DNA of 64,000 nt from Ignelater luminosus (taxonomy: Eukaryota > Arthropoda > Insecta > Coleoptera > Elateridae): assembly GCA_011009095.1 (NCBI GenBank), contig VTPC01090544.1, forward strand, positions 202,921 to 266,920, read 5' to 3'. This document shows positions 11,501-21,880 of the stretch, piece after piece (position 1 is the first letter of the stretch; each line of letters begins with the position of its first letter). The translations under genes were made by a program, and so were the position numbers. The notes below the pieces were generated by a model. The model ran no database searches. It worked only from the letters and a program-made list of their open reading frames with translations, and was not told where the DNA came from.

Positions 11501-13799
11501 GGATATAAAAAGAAATAGACTGTCGAATTATAATTACTAATGAAGAGTTATGGTGTTGCGCAGGCCAGAAATCAATAGAAAAAACAATAAAAAAAACGAA
11601 ATGGAAATAGAAATGGTTGGAGGATACTCTTCAAGTCAAGTACAAGTATAACAAAACAAACACTGCACTGCGATATCAAAATGAAAAGAGGCAAACCGGT
11701 AACACGAAAGGGAATACGACAAAATAATTGCATCAAACAAAATACAGTGGAAATAAATAGTGAAAAGTGTGTATGAATTAATTTAGTTAAAGGCTAATCA
11801 AATAAATAAAATAAACAAAGAACTGAAAGCATATCCGCGCTGTGTTATGTAAAATATTGTAAGATACATACATTAAGGTAGTGTTACGTACGCTAGCAAC
11901 GTATAGCTTGTTAAACACTCGACTACTATGAAACGCTTTTAGTGCTCTATGCTTCCTATGGAGCGTTAGGGAACTACTACTGCTTCTTTCTTTTTCGTTT
12001 GTAATATGTATTTACGTATTGCTCAATAAAAATTGTTTTTGTCTTATTATGACATTAAAAACTCAAGAATATTCGATGAGTATAAATTTAGAATTTTAAA
12101 ATGTCAAACTTTGCTAACTTACACTACAGAAGATGTTACATGTATATTTAATGAGCCACCCCGTATATTTTTTCACGTTTAAACTTTGTTGCCCTTCATA
12201 AAATATTAACACAACGTTTTGGCTGCACGAATTTATAAAGTTTTATAAATGGAATTTTGCCCTATTACTCGTTTAGAAAGAGAACAAGCAAATTAAAATT
12301 TCAAACTAAAACAAAGATAAAAACTTAGATCAAGCGATTAGTGTTAATGTAATTAGAATAAAACAAAACATCAAAAACTCAACTTCACGCAATACGTTCG
12401 TTTTAAAAAGTCAATACTGAAATAAATTGCGAGTAATCAATTTCACCCAAGGAAAGAGGTTAGGAAAAAATATTATTTCCCATTTGAAACAGCAATCTGG
12501 AAAAACTGATAAATGTCGTAGAGGAAAGATATTTCTAAAAAGGCGCTATATACAAAATTAAAATTACAAAATTTATGTTATCTCAAAAAACGTAAGAAAA
12601 CTTCTTGTGTAGATAAAAGCGTATGTGGCGCAATTTTTCAGCACAGCTGGAGCGTAAACTACGCAGCTATCAAAAATACATCTATATATTTTTGTACTGT
12701 CACTCATCGATCAAACACACAACGACCATTTTTTTTTACGTTAAATTTTAAAAAATTCTGTTAGATAATAGTCGAACACGCCGGTAAACACGTACAACAT
12801 AAAAAAGTACCTATACGTAAAAACGACACACTTTTTAAATTTAGCTCCTGAAAAATCAATTCTGTTTAAAAATGAAATTGAAAAATAAATTGCGAGGATC
12901 TTTTTATGTTACAATGCTTGTCTCCCCAACCCCTTTTTCTTTAAAACAACGTCTTGAATCCATTGTTTGAAAACAAAAATAAAGTTAAAACTTAATGTTT
13001 GTTGGACGATCTTGTAATTAAGCGAGCGTTTTTGTGATAATCAAAACGGATCTCCTGGCGTTGGCATGATTAATTAAGAAACATATATCCGTTTCAAGTA
13101 GATAAATATATTTGCAAAGGAAAAGGCTATTTTGTGTTTTGAATTATTGTAGATTTTGTTAATCTGTGTAGGCGGACACGGAGATATTTCCCCTAGTATA
13201 AAAGATGTCAAATTTAATATTATAATATAAGGGCTAAAAATATGCTACAAGATAGTATAATTAGATAGTGGTTCAGGGGAATATAAATGAGTACAATATA
13301 ATTACAATGACAGATCAGAATTTAATTTAAGCTGGGATATTTGTGGTGATGTCTGTCAATAATACTAGTATATGCAGGGTGTATCTTTACCGCTTGTAAA
13401 TTTATAGAAGCAATTGCCGTATAGGGCACTGCAGTATTTTTTATGAGGATAGGTCAATAGTATAACCAGACATTTCAAAGAAGGTCTAATTTAATATCTG
13501 TCGGTTCTACCCTTTGTCGTTTTGTCATTTTCAGTATCATAAAATATCATCGCGTAAATACATCTGATTTGATGCCATGCACGTCTAACTTTTTCCGTCC
13601 TCTGGGGCAATACTAAAATACCAGTTCACAAACAATCCATTGCGATGCAATTTGTTTAATCAACCAGAACTTTGCTAATATCAAAAGAAAACAGTTTACT
13701 CTATTGCTTTGTAAGAGCATCCTCATAAACTGCAATAAAAATCAGTAGTTTAAAAATTCATCAAACTATTTTGGTTGCATATTAGATTGTACATAATGT
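11501..13799. other. AT-rich interval, no supported gene
   Basis: 11501-11770 is probably the decayed 3' end of the preceding LINE. A CCACCCCGTATA block at about 12153 and TATGCAGGGTG at about 13372 resemble the ends of TACAGGGTG-type elements but have no visible partner. Short inverted matches (GCAGT...TATGAGGAT near 13430 and 13720) are too weak to define an element. Confidence 0.35.
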
Positions 13800-15163
13800 A
13801 AATAGAATTAAACACCCAATGTTGATCAAAACCAACAATTTATTTACACAGTACAAAGTATAGTAACAGAACCTCAAACACTCAACTACAATTGAATCAG
13901 TAAGATAAGACTAAAACAAACTTCTGAAAGAAGCTCTGACGAGAAACCGAAGATGCCTTTGAGATAGCTCGACTTCAAGAAATTCTGGTTCTGGAGAGCA
14001 TCAAGATTAATTGTTTGACAGTAAGGGAAAAAAGACCTTGTTCAGATTCTCTGCAAAACTGGAAAAGATCAATCGCTGGCAAAAACATTCAGAACGGAAC
14101 CTATCACCTTTTATGCTATGAAAATAAAAAAATTGAAACAACAGCATGAAGATTCTACTACTACCAAAAGATTCTTACAAGAGATTGCTTTATCACCTCT
14201 TCTCTGAGACTTGTTTGTTGACAAGCTTTTGATTGATCTAAATAACCAAGGTTCTTATACCCAGAAGAAGGCAGATCATATTTCTTTCGATAAATACGCC
14301 AGACCTCTCTGTCAATATACTCGGGTAAAGAGCGCTAATGGCATGGAAATTTTATTAAGACTCCCCTCTTTTGATAGGATTATCAAGGCAGAAACAAGAA
14401 CAGGGAGTTACAGGCTAGAATGAGATGGAGATTAACCTGCGCAGAAGCATGCTATAACATACAGAATACTTAATAGGTAGACAAAATTTCAATAAATTCT
14501 ATAGCACCCGGACTGACTTAAATTTGGAGCAAGATTCAAATCACCATCAGTTGGCAAAACTTGTTTAATACGCAGACAGATCCAAAACTGAGAGTGGAGC
14601 AAAGGCTGGAATATAAGGAGAATCCCATATCTTTTCAGGTCAAAATTAATCTTGAAAAGAATTATTAGCGCAAGAGAACACACATTTTAACTAATAACCA
14701 GACTGTTCTGGAAGCACTGGCAAGCTACCCCAGTAGATCCAAACTAGTCTGAGATTGTTCTCAAAAACCCAAGACTATAGCTAACTTCAACAGGATAACT
14801 CTTAGGTGAGCGCCAGGATATAGAGAAATCCAATCCAATCAAAACATTACACAGAATCAGAAACAAACAACAATCACTAATCCTGAACCAGTATTTGTCT
14901 CAATCTGCAACTGAGCAACTGAATAGATTTACAGACAATACCAGAATCACTAGAACTGTGTTGTAGGCAAAAACACCGTAAAGTAATGCTGAAAACACCT
15001 TCACAAGCATTGACTACTAACATACGAAAACGTATGTATAGAATGAGAATTTGCAAATAATATCCAATAATCCAGATCCCAATTATGGCCATTATTCACT
15101 CGGATAAATATTCTCATGAATAATGGCTATCCTAATTGCTCATTTAATAATGAACTAACACGC
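13800..15163. other. Interval of different base composition, unidentified
   Basis: The sequence is visibly less AT-rich than its neighbours and full of short AGAC/CAGA/CTGG-type words. The longest frames (14211-14423 on +, 14489-14683 and 14877-15092 on -) are short and show no motif I recognise. It may be an old, decayed transposon or a processed transcript fragment. No terminal repeats or poly-A tail were seen. Confidence 0.35.
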
Positions 15164-15358
15164 GATCACTAAAATTTCAGTTCCCAGTAGACTATGAAAA
15201 AAAATTCATGCCTTAGGTTAATCCAATTAGTTTTATTGTGTTATTAATTGGTTTTGTAATTTGTAGGTTATGTATTTGCCTTGATTGGTGTGGGTGTGTG
15301 TAAGCTACGCCCCAGGACAAAAATTTCATAACCTACCGGGAACTGAAATTTTAATGAT
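15164..15358. mobile_element. 195-bp MITE with ~35-bp terminal inverted repeats
   Basis: The left end GATCACTAAAATTTCAGTTC and the right end are inverted copies that continue through CCCRGTAG and TATGAAA. The interior contains a TTAATTGG-type segment and no ORF. No clear target duplication flanks it, so the superfamily is unknown. Confidence 0.8.
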
Positions 15359-15543
15359 CCCTTGTTATTATCTGTAGTTTAAAAATGGGTTTTAAGGTTC
15401 CTACCATCCTCTTTATAATGAACCAAACCTGATTTTCTTTATCTCTTACGATTTTTTTAGTATTAAAGACAGAGTCCTGAAAAATATGGAAAATCCTAAT
15501 AGCTAATAAATGACAGAAGCGTTTTCTTTTCACAAAACTAAAA

Positions 15544-15725
15544 CATCTGGCAATGCAAAGCATAACCACAACGAACTCCGTTTTGTTACTTTTTCACATT
15601 TCGGCGGCATTTTGACCATGTTCTCGAGGTGATATAAAAACACTAAAAGTAGACGTATCTTTTTTTTATGTAGAATACGATTCTAAAGTAAAAAAGAATT
15701 TTTGAAAATGTTTTAAATCTTGACC
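15544..15725 (-). repeat. Dispersed repeat family D, copy 1
   Basis: Reverse-orientation copy of a repeat also at 25575-25776 and 34063-34335. Shared blocks, read on the minus strand: TTATGTAGAA, GACCATGTTC, GGCGGCATTTT-like, CAAAACGGAGTTCGTTGTGG and GCATTGCCAGATG-like. The three copies end at the same word (CCCRGATG-like), suggesting a defined element end. Confidence 0.75.
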
Positions 15726-15918
15726 GCCACGTCATTCAGTAACGACTCCTTTCGGGGTTTGTTGAAAATCTACCTTTGTTTTTTAATCAAAAGAACATTT
15801 TTACCCGGTTTCAAGAAAATTGAGGCGATCGGGTTCAACTATCGACCGGTTTGATGTGACCAGTTTATAAATTAAAAGCCCAAAACAAGAGTTATTAGTA
15901 CCAAATAAGATTTGATTC

Positions 15919-16603
15919 TATACTCTCTTAAATTATAATAACAGAATTGAGGATAACTGCTGTTTAGAGTGAAAGAGCTAACTTCGAGTCATAATTGTGA
16001 TGGAGATACAGGATCGATTAAATGGGATGAAAGTTGGCTATTTATAAGACTTTTTTGTTGGCTTTTGCAAAATCTAGATATCTTGGATAGTTTCAGAGAT
16101 ATTTAAAAAAAGTAAATCATGTTTACATCATCAGAATCATGACAACAAGAGCTATCCAAGACAATTTTCAATTGTTTTTCCGCCTATTTAAAAAAATGAA
16201 GTTAATGATGGTTACTCGAAACCGAATCGTTGTACAGGAATTTTGTTAGCGTATTTTAATAGAAAACAAAAAGTGGCAATGGAAAAGTGGTTTTAGTTTT
16301 CCCGATATCTCTTCAAATAAATAAAAGAAAACATAATAACGAAAATTGAGAAATCTACTTTTTTTAAATATCTCTGAAACTATCCAAGATATCTAGATTT
16401 TGTAAAGGCCAACAAAAAGGTCCTATAAATAGCCAACTTTCATCCCATTTAGCCGATTCTGTATTTCTTGCCGTTTCCAAGATCCCCAGACTGTGCATCC
16501 TTATCTTGGACACACTGTATACTCTCTTAAATTATAATAACAGAATTGCGGATAATTGCTGTTTAAAGTGAAGAAGCTAATTTCAAGTCATAATTGTGAT
16601 GGA
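15919..16603. mobile_element. Inverted-repeat element flanked by 86-bp direct repeats
   Basis: Two direct copies of an 86-bp block starting TATACTCTCTTAAATTATAA (15919-16004 and 16517-16603; about seven differences) flank an inverted repeat. The left arm is about 16008-16122 and the right arm about 16348-16480, sharing AAATGGGATGAAAGTTGGCT and ATCTAGATATCTTGGATAGT. The right end continues to GGACACACTGTAT. A related right end occurs at 52795-52895 inside the hAT element. An 86-bp duplication is too long for a normal target-site duplication. Confidence 0.75.
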
Positions 16604-17750
16604 ACAAATTCATTTTATTACTTCTCAATACTAAATGCTAAAGTTTATTTCTGTAGAACCGAATACACTTACTTAATTATACAGGAGCAGATCAAAAAGT
16701 TTGACGTAATTAAAATAAAAGTAGAAAAATTAATAACGTGCAAACCAGTAAGTTTAGAAGAGTATAAAGATTTATAATGCAGCTCGTTTATACATCGTTG
16801 AAATCTTCACCTATTTTAATAACGGAGATATTCGGTTGCAACAGTCAACTTGGGAAATCCTGTATAATAGACTATAGGAAAACTGAAAACAATATTTTCT
16901 AAGAATTCTTATTTATAGTATTTTTTTTTTAAATTTTATATTTACATAACCTTGTCAGAAATAAATAGGAACTTAAATGTGACGAGCAAAAATAAAATAT
17001 ATTTACAAAGCACATTACATCCCATTAGTTGATTCAATATTAATGACAAAACATTAATTCTGTTTGATCATCACTCATCAGTATGTATGTTTTATAATTA
17101 GTTACATAAATTTAGTTTTTTTTGTATTGCCCATCTACTGTTTGACCTTTGGCATTTATGATATTTTTGATATAAACTACATAATATGTGATGTTAATCT
17201 TATGCCCTTCCCAACTGAAACAACGATAGGAATATATTTTAGTCATTAGCATTTTATTTTTTAAATAGCAGCTCTTAGTAATTATAATTACTTACGTACA
17301 GTTAGTCATTCAAATATAGTTATCCTAATCTACGAGTATTTATGTGTAATTGCAGTATTAAGAATTGAGACTCTTAAGATTTCTTTAGAAAGATGTCATT
17401 TGCAAGACGCCTTTTGCAATTGTTTGGTAACCCAAAACCAATTTTATTCCAGTTTCAATTTTGTGATATTATGATTAACAACAATATAGTTGGGGTAATT
17501 TTTTGTACGTCTTCATTACGTCATTTCAATAATGAGTAAAAACATTAGGAGATCCATTGACATTGTGTGAAATTGTTTTTGGTTATGATCGAGATTTACG
17601 TAATTCTATTGTAAATTACCATTATGATAAAATTTGTTGTAACCTTGGGCCAATAGAGTAGGATAATAATATTGATTTCAGTATATCGATGCTAACTCAC
17701 ATTTATGTTATACTCTCATGTTTGCCTCTTGGTCATAAGCATTTGTTAAC
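16604..17750. other. AT-rich interval upstream of the DUF1091-like gene
   Basis: A TTGGGAAATCCTGTATAATAG end at about 16850-16870 resembles a transposon terminus. The rest is unannotated upstream sequence. TTTCAGTATA at about 17677 resembles an insect initiator, without a convincing TATA box at the right distance, so the promoter is uncertain. Confidence 0.3.
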
Positions 17751-18468
17751 ATGAAGAATAACTTAATGCTGATTTTAACATTGCTGTATTTTAATTATGT
17801 AAGTATTTTGTTTCCAGTTTGACTGGAAATTTGTATATTTCATTTTAGAGATCAACTTTGACTTCCCGAACCAATTTCAAAATCAAATCAGCCCGATTAT
17901 GTAACGATACCCAAGGTTTATTTACGTATAACGCTACCATTTCAAGAGAAGGGGATGACTATTACATAGATGGTTACATTAAAATTACCCTCCCTTTAGA
18001 TGAAAACATTGGAGTACGTGCTATATAAAACTCATCAAACATTTTCATTTTAATAAGCTTTAATTATTTAAAATTTAGGTGACTTGTAAAATCGAATCGA
18101 AAGTAACCAAAGACGTGTATATAGAACTGTTTACTATTCGTGAAAAATATTTTTGTAAAGCCTGCAACATCTACTTAGGAGAATTTTGGTATGGCGTGCA
18201 AAGAGCTGCTCAAGTTATTCCTGGAACATGTCCAATGCCCCCTGTGAGTTATGTAAGATATTCCGATTAATTAAATTTAGTAAGGAGAATTTTTCCATTG
18301 TAGAGACGCTATGAGGTACACCACACTCTAATAGATTTTAAGCGAGTATCTCTTCAGACTTTTCCGTTTGGAACATTAAGATTTACAGTAAATTTGGTAC
18401 ATAACAGAAATCTTTATCATAATATTTTTTGTGCACAAGTGATAGTTGAAAATATTCCGGATATATAA
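17751..18468 (+). CDS. Secreted DUF1091/DM8-like protein, four exons
   Basis: The coding exons are 17751-17798, 17849-18013, 18079-18243 and 18304-18468, with introns GTAAGT..TTTTAG, GTACGT..TTTAG and GTGAGT..TTGTAG, all phase 0. The product is 180 residues. Exon 1 encodes a signal peptide (MKNNLMLILTLLYFNY). The mature part has six cysteines and a C-terminal block CPMPPRRYEVHHTLIDFKR followed by FPFGTLRFTVNL. That Cys-Pro, spaced Tyr, then P-x-G-x-x-R pattern is typical of DUF1091 (DM8), small secreted insect proteins of mostly unknown function, thought to have an MD-2-like beta fold. An AATAAA lies 58 bases after the stop. Function is unproven. The three internal and terminal coding exons are all exactly 165 nt. 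The start is the only ATG giving a signal peptide in frame. Confidence 0.75.
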
Positions 18469-18525
18469 AATATTTCACTGGGTGATCGAAATGTGTGAAA
18501 GTCCAGATGATTATAAATTACAAAA

Positions 18526-18531
18526 AATAAA
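18526..18531 (+). promoter_or_regulatory. Polyadenylation signal AATAAA
   Basis: AATAAA lies 58 bases after the stop codon of the DUF1091-like gene, a normal distance for a short insect 3' UTR. Confidence 0.5.
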
Positions 18532-20639
18532 ACAGATAAGGCAACAACTAAGCTACACTTACTACAATACATGAACGATAATGGCAAACTTTAAAAAGTG
18601 ATACTCATAATTGGCTTTCACATATTTCGAATTTTATAAAATGTCTGCTTATAAATTTAATGTTCGTTTTTTATAGCTATAACGTCTAGATTTCTTTAAT
18701 CACCTATTAAAAGACTATAGATGTTTGAACAGTGTGACGTATCTGTATACACCAAATATATCAATTTAATAAAAGTAGATGCTAATATGACTAGTTACTC
18801 AACTGAACAAATTTTCCTAAAGCGTTTTAAGCCTTGAACCATTAGAGTGAAGGAATTTGGAACATGATCTAAGTGAAAAATCCGAAAACCTTATTCTTAG
18901 TAAAACAACCTTTTAGTATTTTACTTTATAAAAGTAAACTTTGGTCTTCATTCTTTAAAAATTATTAAGTTTTAATTATTACAAGGGTAATCGGGAAAGA
19001 CATTATAGAACCAGCTTTAATTTGACACACAAACTACACACTCTCTCGAAACAGCCTTGTTTTGGTGTACAGGGTAGATCTTTAAATCCATTCAGTATAC
19101 GTTTATCAAAATTCCACTTTTCTAAACGAATTTGTTTTTGATAAGTTGTGGAATAGAATGCACTACTACCAAAGGCATTATGTTCTTTAAGAGATTTATA
19201 GAGTGCTCTAGTTGTAGGAAAGAAGTCGTAGCTCCTAACTTGAGAAAAGTATCTGGTCTTTTATTAGGTTGCTGTTCATAAGAGTTTGACAAAATTAGAA
19301 GTTGCTAGTATTTTTGTTTGGGTTTTTCTATGAATCAGAGTAACCCTTTTGTTGTTTAATCATTTTCTTCTTGAAGAAAGGACAACTTTGATTGACTAGT
19401 CAAAACCCACGTGCTTAAATGGCAAATCATTTACAGTACCTTCCTAGCTTCCTCCTCGATCATGAAATAAAGAGACTGGAAAGCCCAAATGTAAGAACTG
19501 TACACAACGATGCAGTAATATCAAAATGCACACGAGTTTGTGGAGTTGATTGTTTCTTCTTTCTAGCGTTATTGATCATCATTTAAACGTGATGAAGGGA
19601 ATGTTCACACCCAAAAAGTCATTTCAGCTTAAAATTTCATATTTTACCTAACCTCTTTCAAACCAAACTTAAGGTGTTATTTCCAAATCAATTTGGCATC
19701 TAAGATGACGCATACATGAGTACCTGACAGAATCCAAAATTAGAAATCTAAATTTGAATCTTGAAAAAAATCCTGCTTTACTTGCACAGTTGAATTTTCT
19801 GTCTAAGTTGGCAGAATACTAGGAACTTTCTTACTGGTCAAGTTTACAAGAACAAGTACTCAATCTTGCTCAAATAAACCATTTTCTTCGAGTTTTTTCC
19901 ACAAGACGTTACAGAAAAGATAACATTTCCTTTTACGGAAATTCCCCTTTTATGGTAGTTTGAGTTAAGGTTTCATTGAAAGGAACAACAATATTCACTT
20001 AATAATAGTCAGTCCAATGAAATGCTGCTTTGTTACTCTGCAGATTCAGTCCGAAGTAAAGTTGTCAAACATTTACTCCTTGCCTAAAGATGTTCTAATT
20101 TCAATTTAAAAAACGATGTATTGAAGTGCTGTACTCAGAAATGTAGCTGCTTGACAAGTATGTTGTCTTAGGTATACAGGCTGTACATCAGAGCTCCATT
20201 CATTCCAAGATCTTTGGCTCAAAAAGAAATTGTAACTTGTAGCTTATAAGTTTTTATTTTCCCCAAATTTTATAGGTAGAAGAATGTAATTTCTTTAGGG
20301 CTGAAATTATTGATAGTCCATTTTACTCGCTTCGTTTTTGTAGCCCCAAAGCGGATTTGCAGTTCAGTTACACTGAGAAGTACGTTAGTTCAACGTCTGT
20401 GTAAATTCTTAGTCCTTCCAAGTCGTTTTTCTTTTTTTCAAGAATGGAGTTTTTATACGCCCGCTGAACCTGTTTGTAATAATCTCATTTATGTTTGCGG
20501 TTAGCTTGTAAATATTTATTCAAAAGCCTTTTCTCTCTTCAGTTTTTTTTAGAATACGAAGAGGACTGTTTTTCTTAAAAGTATTCACGACAATGTTGCT
20601 TGATTACTTTGAGTTTCGTTCTGTATTCCACACATTTAG
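18532..20639. other. Intergenic interval, no supported gene
   Basis: Only short frames without motifs were seen. TGTACAGGGTAG at about 19067 and ATACAGGCTGTAC at about 20173 resemble transposon ends but have no partner. 20310-20504 is an open frame with no recognisable domain. Confidence 0.3.
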
Positions 20640-21079
20640 AAGACTTATTCTCGGTTCAACCAAGATCGTTCTATAGGTATTTGTGACTTTGTGTGCTGTA
20701 ATGATGCAAAGCAAAGATTCTAAAAATCTCCATCTCTTAGACTAGCTCCTAGACTCGCGCAGTGCGATAGACATTCGTGTTATACAATTGATGTCCCAAA
20801 GTTCATCAAAGAGTACCCTTCAATCTTTTTGGTGTACAAATTACTTGATGACTTTTTATTGAGTTTTATATTTCAAACATCCCAGGATAGGAAAACCTTC
20901 TAGGCCTTGAGAAAGAACCCAACAGTGTCTAAGAAACTCATTCTCCGTTTGACAAAAATTGTTCTACAGGTAGGTATTATGTAGATCAGTTGAAAAATTA
21001 AGGTTCAACTTAATTCTCGACTTCATGTAATGATGCAGAAGGAATATACTAAAAATCTATATCTCTTCGAGTGACTCCC
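20640..21079 (+). repeat. Direct repeat, two diverged copies
   Basis: About 20640-20757 and 20935-21079 share, in order, TTCTCSGTT..ACMAA, GTTCTAYAGGTA, TGTAATGATGCA and TCTAAAAATCTMYATCTCTT, roughly 300 bases apart in the same orientation. This looks like an old tandem duplication or part of a tandemly arranged repeat. No coding potential. Confidence 0.5.

Positions 21080-21116
<37 letters not shown>
21080..21116 (+). repeat. (GAT)12 microsatellite
   Basis: An uninterrupted run of GAT triplets, 37 bases. It abuts a GC-richer block, so it may be the simple-repeat 3' tail of a retroelement reading on the minus strand. Confidence 0.95.
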
Positions 21117-21880
21117 TCGATGTTAATTTCCCGCCGGAGGCTGGAGGCTGTTATAAGTCCCCCCATGGGACTTCTTCAGCCTAAGGATGGCAGATATTAT
21201 TGGCTAGCGAGGCGGAGGACGTTCATCGTTTGAGTTCATCGGCACTCGACCAGCCGTTGAAGTCGGATGGATGGTGATGGCGTCCGGTACTATTGCTGGT
21301 GTTGGTGCGAGGGTGAGCTGGGCGGCATTTGGCGTTGATATTCTTGGTTGTTATACGTACCTGAAATGTAAGCGAGACCCGGTAGGTGTGGCTTGTTGTG
21401 AGATGTTAAACGGTGAAAAGGGCTAAGGGCGTCGGAATTGGCCGGAGGCTTCTTCAGATGGTTAGTTGGTCGGCGCAGGATGTTGTAGGGCCGCTTCGAG
21501 ATGTTGAGACGGTCTATAGGTAACGTCAGAGTGGATTGTTGTATAGGAGGTCATTGACCCCTATGTAACTGAAGTTGGTTGTTTGTTTGGTGCCCTTATG
21601 CCGTGCGGTGATGTTGAACGGAAGTTGTGGCGTGAAGAAGGTCGTTGCTGGGCGCGCGACAGGGGCGATGGATATGGTTATATATCCATCGGCTGTCGCG
21701 GGTGATGTTGTGGTGATTCTGGTGGTCGAACTTGTTGAAGATATGGAGTAACTCCCGAACAGTCTCCACAGTGTAGTAGGCGTTCATGTTGTACCTGCTG
21801 ATAAAAGGTTAATGCCTGTGTTGATAGTAATTTGCCAGGTGTTCACCCTTCTGGTTACATACACACTATCCTTAAGCTAC
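21117..21880 (-). other. GC-rich block next to (GAT)n, possible retroelement fragment
   Basis: This block is far richer in G and C than the surroundings, with words such as CCGCCGGAGGCTGGAGG. The minus strand has a 64-codon open frame (21787-21596, containing YTVETVRELLHIFNKF) without a recognised domain. A GC-rich body ending in a triplet microsatellite suggests a 5'-truncated RTE- or SINE-like copy on the minus strand. No motif confirms this. Confidence 0.35.

Noticed and set aside
16517..16603. 86-bp direct repeats as a target-site duplication
   Set aside because: Known transposases make duplications of 2-11 bp; 86 bp needs another explanation, so it is reported as an open finding instead.
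21080..21116. CRISPR-like or coding Asp-rich interpretation of (GAT)n
   Set aside because: A simple triplet microsatellite with no spacers or open gene frame.
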